A stretch of DNA of 64,000 bases from Bifidobacterium psychraerophilum (GTDB taxonomy: Bacteria > Actinomycetota > Actinomycetes > Actinomycetales > Bifidobacteriaceae): contig NZ_JGZI01000008.1 in NCBI RefSeq assembly GCF_000741705.1, positions 62,001 to 126,000 of the forward strand, written 5' to 3'. This document shows positions 55,701-64,000 of the stretch, one piece after another. The notes below the pieces were generated by a model, which had not been told where the DNA came from, did not search any database, and worked only from the letters and a program-made list of their open reading frames with translations. The translations under genes were made by a program, and so were the position numbers. Each line of letters starts with the position of its first letter. Within the stretch, counting starts at the first letter, position 1.

Positions 55701-57313
55701 CGCGGGAGCCTGCTGGCCGGAATAATCGCGATGGCGCTTACGGCCGCCAGCACCAGCAGGCCGGTTTTCAGCGCGGAAAGACGCGCCTGTTCGTTCAACG
55801 ACACCGCGGCATCGACCTGCTCCGGTGTGGCCGTCGTGCCAGCCAGCACCTCCTTGAGATGATCGTTCGAGACGAAGTTGGTATTGTCCAGATCGACCTG
55901 CGAGGTCAGGTCCTGCGGCAGGGAGAGATTCTCGCTGTCACTCAGGGCGACCGTGATGTTCCCCGCCAGCAGGCCGACCATAAGCGCTCCGGCAAGCGCC
56001 GTGCCGACTGCCGATGCCAGGTTCTGGGTGGTGCCGCGTATGGAGCCGACATCACCGGCCAACTCCTTGGGGGCCGAGGTGACCAGCACGTTGAATACCA
56101 GGGTGACCAATGAGCCTTGTCCGACGCCGAAGATGAACAGGCCCAGTATCGTGGGGAAGGTCTCCCAGTTGTTGTTCACCACGTAGGCGAGCCAGAGCAA
56201 CGCGAAGGTGGTGAGACCGAAGGAGAACACCCCGATCTGGCGTGGGGTGAAGCGTTTGTATACGCGGACGACCAGCATGGCGGTGAAGAACACCGTCAGA
56301 TTGAATGGGAGCATGGCCATCGATGTGCTGAACGCACTCCTGCCCTGGACTATCTGAATGTACAGCGGGATGGTGAAGTTCAATGCGGCCTCCAACGCCA
56401 CCACGACGAACATCGCGAATACCGCGGAGCGTTCGCGTGATGACTTCAGAATGCCGAGCTCGACCAGGGGCTCCTTGCCCTCTGCCGAACGCCTGCGCGT
56501 CCACATGGCGAAGAGCTGAACGAGGATGATGCCGATCACGATGAGCAGAGGGGCCGGTGAAGCCCCGAGAATCGTGAAGGGTGCCGAATCCGTGGCCCTG
56601 AGCAGACCCCAGCCATTGAGGTTGTTCACACCCAAGGTGAGCATGACGATACCCAAACCGATAAGAGGCGCTCCGACCAGATCGATATCCAGCGTCGCAT
56701 CGCCATGGTCGCCGCGCAGACGGAAGCTGAAGGCGAACACGGTGAGGGCGAGCACCAGAACGATGGCGAACACAGGTCGCCAGCCGACGAAAGTCGCCAA
56801 TGTCCCGCCGATGAGGAAGGCGCTGACACCGGAAAGAGCCCGTGCCGAGCCCAGTGAGCCGATTGCCGTCGCCTGTTGGGCGCCATGATAGTTCTCGGCG
56901 ATCAAGGCGACCAGGGAGGGCACGATGATGGCGGCGGAGGCGCCCGCAAGAGCCTGGGCGACGATAACCCACACCACTGATGGTGCCAGCACCATGCACA
57001 GCGCGGAAAGGGCGAAGATGCCCACCACGACGCGGAATATATGCACCCAGCCGATGCGCTGACCGAGTTTGGCGCCGACCATGACCAGCGCCGCGACCAC
57101 CAGGCCATATGTCACGATGGCCGTGGACACGCTGGTCGGCGGGACGCCGAAGTCCTCGACCATGCCTCCCATGGAAACGGGCAAAGCGGCCACATTGAAG
57201 GACATCAGCACCTGAGCGAGGAATAGCCCGACCATCGGCACCCACGAGTTCCGTGTTGTCGCCGCGAATTCCGTTGTCACAGGTGACTCGTCTGTTGTTC
57301 GTGCTTCTGTCAT
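55649..57313 (-). CDS. MFS transporter, 14-helix drug-resistance (DHA2) type
   Basis: A 554-residue exporter starting at the ATG at 57313 after GGGAGGAACA. Fourteen hydrophobic segments are visible. Family motifs include VMVGAKLGQRIGWVHIF (motif A region, about 79-95), the motif C-like GSLGSARALSGVSAFLIGG, and a long extracellular loop with DLTSQVDLDNTNF before the final helix. Its 3' end overlaps the convergent hydrolase gene by 52 bp. Substrates of such pumps range from dyes to antibiotics and cannot be predicted. Confidence 0.86.
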   Translation of the reverse strand: MTEARTTDESPVTTEFAATTRNSWVPMVGLFLAQVLMSFNVAALPVSMGGMVEDFGVPPTSVSTAIVTYGLVVAALVMVGAKLGQRIGWVHIFRVVVGIFALSALCMVLAPSVVWVIVAQALAGASAAIIVPSLVALIAENYHGAQQATAIGSLGSARALSGVSAFLIGGTLATFVGWRPVFAIVLVLALTVFAFSFRLRGDHGDATLDIDLVGAPLIGLGIVMLTLGVNNLNGWGLLRATDSAPFTILGASPAPLLIVIGIILVQLFAMWTRRRSAEGKEPLVELGILKSSRERSAVFAMFVVVALEAALNFTIPLYIQIVQGRSAFSTSMAMLPFNLTVFFTAMLVVRVYKRFTPRQIGVFSFGLTTFALLWLAYVVNNNWETFPTILGLFIFGVGQGSLVTLVFNVLVTSAPKELAGDVGSIRGTTQNLASAVGTALAGALMVGLLAGNITVALSDSENLSLPQDLTSQVDLDNTNFVSNDHLKEVLAGTTATPEQVDAAVSLNEQARLSALKTGLLVLAAVSAIAIIPASRLPRYKPEEIPDPDPVVKDE

Positions 57314-57364
57314 TGTTCCTCCCATGGATCCTTCAAAGACCATTCGGTGTTTAGACGTCTTTCC

Positions 57365-58402
57365 TTACTCATGTTTCTCGGCGCCCTCTTCGTCCACATC
57401 AGATGATGCGGCGCCGGGTGAAGAGGCGAAGAGATTCAACCCCAATGCACGAGACAGATATGCCGCCGCGACCTGGCCTCGTACGCTGTTGCCCGCTTCA
57501 TCCAGACGTGGCGCGTAGCTTCCCACGGCCCCTTTGCCCGGTGCCACGGTGAGCAGCCCACCGGCGACGCCGGATTTGCCCGGTAAGCCTATTTGGACCA
57601 GCCATTCCCCCGAGCGCTCGTACAATCCTGCAGTGGCCATAACGGCCAGGGCGTCGCGTGCGACCTGTTCGCCGACAATACGTTTCCCGGTGACCGGATT
57701 CACCCCGCCGTCCGCAAGCGTTGCTCCCATGACCGAGAGATCGTGGGCATCGACCAGCAGAGAGCATTGCCGGGTATAGACATCCACCGTTTCGTCGCTA
57801 TCGCCCTTGAGATACCCATAAGCGTTGAGCAGCCTCGCGATGCCTTGGTTGCGCTGATTGGTGAGCGCCTCGGATCGGTAGACGTCCTCGTCCATAGCGA
57901 GTGGACGGCCTGCGAATGCCGAAAGCCCCGACTGGATGAATTCCCACCGTTCAGCGGCGCTGTTGCCGGGAACGCATGAGGTTGTGGCTATGGCACCGGC
58001 ATTGACCATCGGGTTCAAGGGGTGCCCGCCATTCAGTTCAAGGGCCATAACCGAGTTGAAGGGGAGGCCGGTCGCATTGACGCCGATGGTCTTGAGCGCG
58101 GCCTCATGACCAATCACCTCGCAAACCAAGGCATACACGAAGACCTTCGAGATGGATTGGATGGAGAAGGCGTGGTCATACGAGCCAAGCTGATGGACGC
58201 GGCCATTCCTTTCAGTGATTGCGATGCCGAAGACCTCCGGGTCGGCGTTGGCCAGGGCGGGGATGTAGTCCGCCACCTTACCTTCGTGATGCCGGAATGC
58301 GCGCTCGCGGGCGCGTTCGAGAATGCCGTCCACCTCCGATGCGGCGGGCAGCCTCCCAGTGGCCGCATACTGACGAATATCCGAAACATCAAGATCCCAC
58401 AT
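57365..58402 (-). CDS. glsA: Glutaminase
   Basis: Hydrolyses glutamine to glutamate and ammonia. The 345-residue protein belongs to the serine-dependent glutaminase family with a beta-lactamase-like fold. S83 and K86 of SIQSISKVF form the catalytic pair, followed by LPFNSVMALELNGGHPLNPMVNAGAI with the substrate-binding Asn residues (about 112-137). VYTRQCSLLV and GLPGKSGVAGGL are also typical. The short STAS or ankyrin extensions of longer glutaminases are missing. The start ATG at 58402 has GGGGGAAGG upstream. Confidence 0.93.
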   Translation of the reverse strand: MWDLDVSDIRQYAATGRLPAASEVDGILERARERAFRHHEGKVADYIPALANADPEVFGIAITERNGRVHQLGSYDHAFSIQSISKVFVYALVCEVIGHEAALKTIGVNATGLPFNSVMALELNGGHPLNPMVNAGAIATTSCVPGNSAAERWEFIQSGLSAFAGRPLAMDEDVYRSEALTNQRNQGIARLLNAYGYLKGDSDETVDVYTRQCSLLVDAHDLSVMGATLADGGVNPVTGKRIVGEQVARDALAVMATAGLYERSGEWLVQIGLPGKSGVAGGLLTVAPGKGAVGSYAPRLDEAGNSVRGQVAAAYLSRALGLNLFASSPGAASSDVDEEGAEKHE

Positions 58403-58799
58403 TGGAACACCTTCCCCCTACAGTGCACACAACAACAGCATAGTTGATTGATCCGCCTGCAAGGAGAATGCTTCCATTGGGATTGGTGCGCTCTCCGTGC
58501 ATGGTGTGAATGTACGGGCATGGGGAAACGGCGATCCGAAAACCTGGGATGGATGATGATTCGAAATATCGCGGGGGAGAATGGCCCCGGCGAAGAGAGA
58601 AGAAGGGGAAACCGGGGCCTGATAACAGTATGCAGGCGGTGTCTCCATGGAACGGGTGGAAAGGCATGGAGTTTGCTGGCAATTATGTGGCGAAGATATG
58701 AAGCCGAAGCATCAGGTCACTTTCCGGTCGTGCGCCTGAAACCCTCCGGGCCTTCCACGCCCCGGTGCGTCCGATCCCTGCGGTGAAGGGCATGGGTGT
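58403..58799. other. Intergenic region between asparaginase and glutaminase genes
   Basis: 397 bp without a convincing gene. The glsA promoter on the minus strand probably lies within 58420-58480, where the sequence is A+T-rich (TATGCT as a possible -10 near 58440). A frame at 58448-58786 is Arg/Gly-rich with no codon bias or family likeness. No clear hairpin for the asparaginase gene was found. Confidence 0.4.
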
Positions 58800-59816
58800 T
58801 TATGCCAGGCAGCGTCTGCGCAGTTCGTGGGCCAACGATTCGCCGTGGTAGCCGGCCTGGATAAGCACATGCAGCAGTATTCTGGTCTTCTCCGGCGAGA
58901 GCAGTCCTCCCGGAATCAGCCCGCCTTCGATCAGATCCGATTCGGATCCCGGATAGGCATAACTTCCGGTCGTGGTGACACCGTGCACCGGTTTGCGCAC
59001 GAATGCGACGACCGTTCCCTGGCTTGCGAGTCTCTTCGCACTCTTCGCCGCACGCTCGGACAGCCGTCCGGCCCCGGCACCTGCGATGACGATCGCCTCG
59101 ACCTGCGGTGTTCCCTGTGTGGCGAAGGCTTCGATCGCGCAGCCGTCGTCATCCAGCGTGGCGGTGATGACGGGGATGCGTACCTGCACATTCCGGTCGG
59201 GCGCGGGAAGAGGCGGGAAGTGAAAGGCCGGTGTGAGCACCTTGGTGACGCTTTCTGCATCCACGCGTGCGAGCGGTCCCCAGCCGGGGGAGGTGAAGGC
59301 GTTCACCCAGGTTGAGTCGGTTTTTTCGCAGAGCGTCGCGCTATGCACATGATCGGCGAAATAGATGAGTGTGCCGAGTCCGCGGAGAGAGCTTTCCGCG
59401 GCGCAACGTATCGCACCTGCGAGATTTCCGGGACCATCCGAACCGGCCACATCCGAGGGCCGCATGGCTCCGGTGAAAATCAGTGGCTCTTCACGGTCCC
59501 AGAGCAGACTGAGGAAAAACGCCGCTTCCGCCATGGTGTCCGAACCATGCGTCAGGACTACACCACAAGCCCCGTCATCCACTTCGTGACGGGCGAAATC
59601 CAGAGCATCCAGCAGAGTCGGTATGGTCATGGATGGCGATCCCACCAAGGCTATATCCCGTGTGCGCGTGCTGATACCGTATTTCTCTGCCAGGTCCCCG
59701 GTCTGGGACTCCACGCCCTGGGTGGGGATTGCCCCCTCGTCATCGGTGTTCGTCGTCATGGCGATCGTGCCGCCGAGGGCACCGACCGCCACCACGGTTT
59801 TCGAAGTGATTGCCAT
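58800..59816 (-). CDS. L-asparaginase
   Basis: Hydrolyses asparagine to aspartate and ammonia. The 338-residue protein starts at the ATG at 59816 (AAAGGACC upstream). It has both catalytic threonine motifs: GGTIAM with T17, and THGSDTMAE with T89-T94 (HGSDT in place of the more common HGTDT). No signal peptide is seen, so a cytoplasmic enzyme is expected. It lies 126 bp downstream of an amino-acid permease in the same direction. A dual asparaginase/glutaminase activity is possible. Confidence 0.9.
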   Translation of the reverse strand: MAITSKTVVAVGALGGTIAMTTNTDDEGAIPTQGVESQTGDLAEKYGISTRTRDIALVGSPSMTIPTLLDALDFARHEVDDGACGVVLTHGSDTMAEAAFFLSLLWDREEPLIFTGAMRPSDVAGSDGPGNLAGAIRCAAESSLRGLGTLIYFADHVHSATLCEKTDSTWVNAFTSPGWGPLARVDAESVTKVLTPAFHFPPLPAPDRNVQVRIPVITATLDDDGCAIEAFATQGTPQVEAIVIAGAGAGRLSERAAKSAKRLASQGTVVAFVRKPVHGVTTTGSYAYPGSESDLIEGGLIPGGLLSPEKTRILLHVLIQAGYHGESLAHELRRRCLA

Positions 59817-59942
59817 GATGGTCCTTTCCGTTTGCCCGGTGGAATGTGCGGGCGCAGCAGGTGGCCCAGGCATCGGCGGTGGTGTCGCGCACCTTCGTCC
59901 GGTGCCTGGGCCAGCAGGCTTATCTATCGCATCGTGTGTCGG

Positions 59943-61355
59943 CTACTCCACCAAGGTCTCCTGGATGGATGCCGTTTTCGCATAGGATTTCTTTCCGACG
60001 GCAAAATAGTACGCCGTTGCGATGATCAGCCAGATCACACCTGCGATGAGGGTGTTGCGTCCTGACTCGCTGAAGAGCTGGCCGACGTAGATCCCGATGA
60101 TGAGTACGACCGCGACGATCTGCAGTACGCGGCCACCGGGGCTTCTCCACTTGAGTTTGCCGTCACGCTTGAGCGCGATCTTCCGCATACCGGGCTGGGA
60201 AAGGCAGATCATCAGCCAGGCGAAGAGGAAGCCGAATCCGGAGACCGAGGCGAGCCAGGTGTACGCGAAATCCTGGAAGAAGTAATAGAGCAGGGCTCCC
60301 ACGAAAAGCATCAGGCAGCTGACCAGGATGGCGTTTACCGGGGCCTTGCTTTTGGCGTCGGTTTTGGCGAAGGCCTTCGGGAAGAAGCCATCCCTGCTCA
60401 TGGAGAACATCATGCGGCTTGTCGCGTAGATGCCGGCGTCGATGCATGAAAGCGCCGCGATGAGGACCACGAAGTTCATGATGTTCGCCGCGGTGGGGCC
60501 GGCGATAAGGCTGGTGGCGTCGACGAAGGGGCTGGAGGAGACACCGGCCTTCTGCCAGGGGAGGATGCAGACGAGCACGAAGATGGACAGAACGAAGAGG
60601 ACGAGTATGCGGATAAGGGTGGAACGCAGGGCCTTCGGAAGATCGCGCTCTGGTTTCTCGGATTCCTCGGCTGCCGTTCCGATCGCTTCGGTACCGCCGA
60701 AGGAGAACATCACGATCATCATCGCGGTGACGATTCCCGCTATTCCGGTGGGGGCGAATCCACCCTGCGAGGTGAGATTCGAGAATGAGACATTATGGAC
60801 GGGCGTGAAACCGAATAGCACCACGCAGCCGCCGACGATGAAGACAGCCAAGGCGATGACCTTGATGAGTGAGAGCCAGAATTCCAGCTCGCCGAAGAAC
60901 TTCACCCCGATCAGGTTGACCACCGTCATCAGGGCGGCGACCGCCAGCGCAAAGCCCCAGATCGGAACCTGCGGGAACCAGACGTTCAGGAAGGTGCCTG
61001 CCGCGATGCTTTCCGAGGCCGGGCCGATCAGGAAGGCCAGCCAGTACGTCCAGCCCGTCAGGAATCCGGGCAGAGGCCCGAGCGACATATGCGCGTATTT
61101 CTGGAAGGATCCTGCCACGGGTGTGCTTACAGCCATTTCGGTAAGCAGCACCATGACCAGGAAGGTGATGATGCCTCCGAAGAGGTACGAGAGCACGACT
61201 GCGGGGCCTGCGGTGTTTACTGTGGATCCGGCTCCCAGAAAGAATCCCGCTCCGATGACTCCGCCGACCGCGAGCATGGTGACGTGACGGCTTTTGAGAT
61301 CCTTTGCCAGGCCGTTGCCGGAACTGTCTTCCTTCACGGTGGGTTGAGTGTCCAT
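59943..61355 (-). CDS. Amino acid permease (APC superfamily, AAT type)
   Basis: A 12-helix amino-acid importer of 470 residues, started at the ATG at 61355 after GGAGAAGTA. The N-terminal signature SRHVTMLAVGGVIGAGFFLG (about 22-41) with AGPAVVLSYLFGG is that of the AAT family of GABA, aromatic and asparagine permeases. FSFGGTEAIGTAAEESEKP near 236 and RMMFSMSRDGFFPK near 330 are also typical. The adjacent asparaginase gene suggests asparagine or a related amino acid as substrate, but GABA permeases look similar. Confidence 0.88.
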   Translation of the reverse strand: MDTQPTVKEDSSGNGLAKDLKSRHVTMLAVGGVIGAGFFLGAGSTVNTAGPAVVLSYLFGGIITFLVMVLLTEMAVSTPVAGSFQKYAHMSLGPLPGFLTGWTYWLAFLIGPASESIAAGTFLNVWFPQVPIWGFALAVAALMTVVNLIGVKFFGELEFWLSLIKVIALAVFIVGGCVVLFGFTPVHNVSFSNLTSQGGFAPTGIAGIVTAMMIVMFSFGGTEAIGTAAEESEKPERDLPKALRSTLIRILVLFVLSIFVLVCILPWQKAGVSSSPFVDATSLIAGPTAANIMNFVVLIAALSCIDAGIYATSRMMFSMSRDGFFPKAFAKTDAKSKAPVNAILVSCLMLFVGALLYYFFQDFAYTWLASVSGFGFLFAWLMICLSQPGMRKIALKRDGKLKWRSPGGRVLQIVAVVLIIGIYVGQLFSESGRNTLIAGVIWLIIATAYYFAVGKKSYAKTASIQETLVE

Positions 61356-61421
61356 TACTTCTCCATTCACTGGTTCCGAGGGCCTGGCCTTGATGAGCGC
61401 GGTGACGTTGCGCGGCCTCAC

Positions 61422-61519
61422 ATGTGGGTGAGCAGGCTAATGAACAGCATGCCGAGCAAATATGTCATATTTGTTACGTATTGAGTAAATAAATATTAAA
61501 AATTAGATTTGTTACATAT
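61422..61519. promoter_or_regulatory. A+T-rich promoter region of the permease gene with direct repeat
   Basis: ATTTGTTACGTAT at 61469-61481 and ATTTGTTACATAT at 61507-61519 are 12 of 13 identical, 38 bp start to start. They flank an A+T-rich core (61482-61506). The second copy covers the stop codon of the amidohydrolase gene. They are candidates for a regulator site controlling the leftward permease. Confidence 0.5.
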
Positions 61520-62657
61520 CCTGTGTGCTGAGACCGTACAGGCGTGATGCATTCCCGGATGCGATCATATCGGCCACCCGTAAGGCGTCATCAGGAAGCC
61601 ATGAATCGGATTCGACCCATGTGCACAGCAAAGAGCACAGGGCTTCGCGGAAAACCACGGCGCCGAGGTAATGGAGTTCGGGCAGCCCCCAGGCATCGGA
61701 GGAATACAGCAGACGGGAAAACGGACAGAGCTCCATGGCCCGGCGCAGGGAGTCAACGGCCTGGATGCCGGTGAGATACATGGTCAACCCAACATCCATA
61801 TAGACGTTGGTGAAGTTCTGGCACAGGTAGCCGCATTCCCGCTCAAAGGGCCAGCAATGCAGCAGGGCGATCGGCACCCTGCGTCGCTCGGCCTCGATGA
61901 GCAGGGAACGCAGATCAAGGGGATTGCTATGACGCAGATCGACGTCCCTGTCGCCGATGCCGACGTGGAACTGGATGGGCAGTTCGTATCGCATGGCCTC
62001 ATGGATGATGAAACTGGTGATGATGGGATTCTGCACATGGGAGCGTGCGGTGGCATCCATGGCCATAACCGCATCGGCTACGTCGGTATCCGAAGGCGCC
62101 TGCCAATCGATGTCGAAACCGCAGCGGTATGCACAGATTGATTTGAAGCCGACGCAGCCCACCGACTGCACGGCCAGTTCGGAGCGGAAAGTCTCCGGGA
62201 AACCCCCCGCCTCCGCGGTGCTCGCCAACACCGTCTCCGCTAGGCTCTCGAGGCGGAGCAGTCGCCGGACCCTGCCCTGTGAGCGGTGCGAGAACTCGTC
62301 AAGGGAGATGAGTTCCTTCCCGCCCCAACCGGGGTCGATGATCCAATCGCTCACCCCGGCGTTCCCAAGCATCCGTGCGTCGATTTCGGCTTCCGGCATG
62401 TGCTCACGCAGCTTCACGTACTCGTCGATCCGGCATCGGGAGCCGAAGAGCAACGGGGAGCAGTGACGAAGCAGCGAGAAACCGGCCTGGCTGTCGAAAC
62501 GGCTCTGACCCTCGCCCAGAGGTCCGGCTGATTCGCAGATAAGCTTTTCAAGACGTTCATACGATGGTTTTTCGGCCAGACAGCTGTGAACATGATGGTC
62601 GATGAGCGGCATCGAGTCGATGTGTTCGCGAATGACTTCCAATGAGTGCCGTGCCAC
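61512..62657 (-). CDS. Amidohydrolase-family (FluG-like) metal-dependent hydrolase
   Basis: A TIM-barrel hydrolase of 381 residues. The metal-binding HVH (H22, H24) is in PLIDHHVHSCL. Later metal or active-site residues are in PIQFHVGIGD and LLHCWPFE, and the final acid in LLYSSDAWGLPELHYLG near 325. The last motif resembles the amidohydrolase half of FluG/NodGS-type proteins, which in other organisms is fused to or near a glutamine-synthetase-like domain. The substrate is unknown. It starts 12 bp after the aminotransferase gene, so the two are co-transcribed. Confidence 0.78.
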   Translation of the reverse strand: MARHSLEVIREHIDSMPLIDHHVHSCLAEKPSYERLEKLICESAGPLGEGQSRFDSQAGFSLLRHCSPLLFGSRCRIDEYVKLREHMPEAEIDARMLGNAGVSDWIIDPGWGGKELISLDEFSHRSQGRVRRLLRLESLAETVLASTAEAGGFPETFRSELAVQSVGCVGFKSICAYRCGFDIDWQAPSDTDVADAVMAMDATARSHVQNPIITSFIIHEAMRYELPIQFHVGIGDRDVDLRHSNPLDLRSLLIEAERRRVPIALLHCWPFERECGYLCQNFTNVYMDVGLTMYLTGIQAVDSLRRAMELCPFSRLLYSSDAWGLPELHYLGAVVFREALCSLLCTWVESDSWLPDDALRVADMIASGNASRLYGLSTQDM

Positions 62658-62669
62658 AGTCTTCTCCCT

Positions 62670-64000
62670 TCACCAACCGCCGAAGCCGGCGATGTCGTCA
62701 TCGCCGACCATGCCCGCGCTGACGTCCCCTATCGCCTGAAGCACCCCTGAGAGACCGAGTCGCAAGGTCTGCTCGTCGATGTTCAGCGCCGGCGTGATCT
62801 CCAGGACGTGTCCGCCGACATAGTACACAACCACACCGAGCTGATGTGCCCTGAAACAGACCTTCTCCGCGAATCGTTCGGAGTCCTGCCGCGTGCCATC
62901 GCTGAGTTCGATCGCCATGCTCAAACCCCGCCCACGCACCTCGACGATGTGATTCTTCACGGCTGCATCCCCGTTGCGTACGGATTCATCGCAATATCGC
63001 CGTGCCTCCTCACCTTTCCTCAGCGCTTGTTCGGCCAGCCCTTCCTCGGTCAGAATGTCAAGCAGACACACGGCCGCGGCCGAGCAGACGGGATTTCCTC
63101 CCATGGTGAGCAGGGACGATCCAGGTACGCAATCGAGTATCGCAGCAGGCCCGACGATTGCGGAGATAGGCAGACCCCCTCCGAGGGCCTTGCCGAATGT
63201 CACGATATCCGGATGGATGCCCTCGTACTGGTAGGCATGGAGCATGCCCGAACGGCCGAGGCCGACCTTCACCTCGTCACAGATCATCGGTACATCGAAG
63301 CGGTCGCACAGCTCCCGAAGCCCGGACAGGAATCCGAGCGGTGGGATGATCATGCCTCCATCCGAAAGAATGGCCTCGACGATAAGACAGCAGACATCCC
63401 CCTTGCCCAAGGCCTGCCGCGCGCTCTCGATGCAATACGCAAGCTCCTCCTCCGGCGTGGCCAAGTCGGCATGCGGATGACCGGCATCAGGGTACGGAAG
63501 GAAGGTGACACAGGAATCGGGTCGTGCGCCGCCTTCGACCTGTACTCCGGAAAGACCCAAGGCCTCGCCGAGCCCACCATGATAGCTGTGTTCGAAGGCC
63601 AGGACGCGGCGTCCTCCTCCGTGCTCTTCGCTCGCCCTGCGGCACAGTCTCAGCGCGATGTCGTTGGCATCGGAGCCGCTGTGGCCGAAATAGACGCGAC
63701 GGTCATCGTTCGTGGTGCCATACCCCACGGAGTCCGTGAGCTCGAGGAGCCGTTCCGCGGCGAGCAGGGTCTGTTCGTTGATGATGGAACCGATTCCCAT
63801 ACCGGGGCAGTTGCCGAGACAATCATGGACCGCCCGTTGGATGCGGGGATCCGAATATCCGATGGCCGCAGCCGTCCAGGTAGCGGAGAGGTCGATGAAC
63901 TCCTCGCCTTGGGGGCCGAACAGTATGGACCCGCGTCCTCCGCTCATCGCCTGGGTGAAGAAGCGAACCTTCTGCGCCGCCGCGATGTCACGCGTGTCCC
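62670..64000 (-). CDS. Class III aminotransferase, 5' end beyond the window
   Basis: A PLP enzyme whose frame is still open at the right edge. The first ATG inside (63947) is preceded in frame by 17 further codons reading RDIAAAQKVRFFTQA, which looks like family sequence, so the true start is outside. Visible motifs: GHSGSDANDIALRLCRRAS near 90 of the visible part, EHSYHGGLGEALG, ICDEVKVGLGRSG, and the PLP lysine in TFGKALGGGLPISA. The family covers GABA, ornithine, beta-alanine and many other omega-amine transaminases. It is likely co-transcribed with the FluG-like hydrolase. Confidence 0.85.
   Translation of the reverse strand, partial: DTRDIAAAQKVRFFTQAMSGGRGSILFGPQGEEFIDLSATWTAAAIGYSDPRIQRAVHDCLGNCPGMGIGSIINEQTLLAAERLLELTDSVGYGTTNDDRRVYFGHSGSDANDIALRLCRRASEEHGGGRRVLAFEHSYHGGLGEALGLSGVQVEGGARPDSCVTFLPYPDAGHPHADLATPEEELAYCIESARQALGKGDVCCLIVEAILSDGGMIIPPLGFLSGLRELCDRFDVPMICDEVKVGLGRSGMLHAYQYEGIHPDIVTFGKALGGGLPISAIVGPAAILDCVPGSSLLTMGGNPVCSAAAVCLLDILTEEGLAEQALRKGEEARRYCDESVRNGDAAVKNHIVEVRGRGLSMAIELSDGTRQDSERFAEKVCFRAHQLGVVVYYVGGHVLEITPALNIDEQTLRLGLSGVLQAIGDVSAGMVGDDDIAGFGGW

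Noticed and set aside
56052-57245. 397-codon minus-strand frame in another phase of the MFS gene
   Set aside because: Arg/His/Gly-rich translation with no membrane segments; the MFS frame is clearly the real one.
58448-58786. 112-codon frame between the asparaginase and glutaminase genes
   Set aside because: Cys/Arg/Gly-rich, no codon bias, no ribosome site and no recognisable domain.

Overview
The window is the replication-origin region of a high-G+C Gram-positive chromosome, most likely Bifidobacteriaceae (Bifidobacterium or a close relative). The gene order is the conserved actinobacterial origin block: cca, Nudix, DUF6049, murJ-pseudokinase, trxB, parB, parA, rsmG, khpB/jag, yidC, yidD, rnpA, rpmH, oriC, dnaA, dnaN, recF, DUF721, gyrB, gyrA, DUF3566. 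No sigM, thioredoxin or cwlM homologue lies near trxB, while an aminotransferase and a Ddl-type ligase sit between murJ and trxB. The genus-level placement is inference from this order and from family likeness.

Layout. 1-12.4 kb: RNA maturation (cca), a Nudix hydrolase, an envelope operon (DUF6049 protein, MurJ fused to a pseudokinase), an aminotransferase, a Ddl-like ligase and thioredoxin reductase. 12.6-20.5 kb: leftward chromosome-partition and membrane-insertion genes down to rpmH. This part contains a 1.79 kb gene-free stretch between parA and rsmG with DnaA boxes, parS sites and a long, previously unexplained series of degenerate 14-17 bp tandem repeats. 20.5-31.4 kb: oriC with two DnaA-box clusters flanking dnaA, then rightward replication and gyrase genes. 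Genes from parB to DUF3566 point away from oriC.

31.5-48.3 kb: accessory metabolism. After a lipase-like hydrolase and a VanZ-like membrane protein there is a putrescine/GABA island: GABA aminotransferase, a 3-hydroxyisobutyrate-dehydrogenase-type reductase, a PuuP-like permease, a nitrilase-family amidase, a PucR regulator, a succinate-semialdehyde-type dehydrogenase, an Lrp regulator, and PotABCD with a class III aminotransferase. Together they could import putrescine, transaminate and oxidise it to GABA, and convert GABA through succinate semialdehyde to succinate or 4-hydroxybutyrate. Substrates are inferred from family and context.

48.5-57.3 kb: transporters (two MFS, one DMT), a hemolysin III family protein, an NAD-dependent epimerase/reductase, an Rrf2 regulator divergent from a QorB/NmrA-like reductase with a palindromic operator between them, and a small alpha/beta hydrolase. 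57.3-64 kb: a leftward amide and amino-acid catabolic set (glutaminase, asparaginase, amino-acid permease, FluG-like amidohydrolase, class III aminotransferase running off the right edge).

No tRNA, rRNA, insertion sequence, prophage or CRISPR array was recognised. The most unusual feature is the repeat region at 15.78-16.43 kb.
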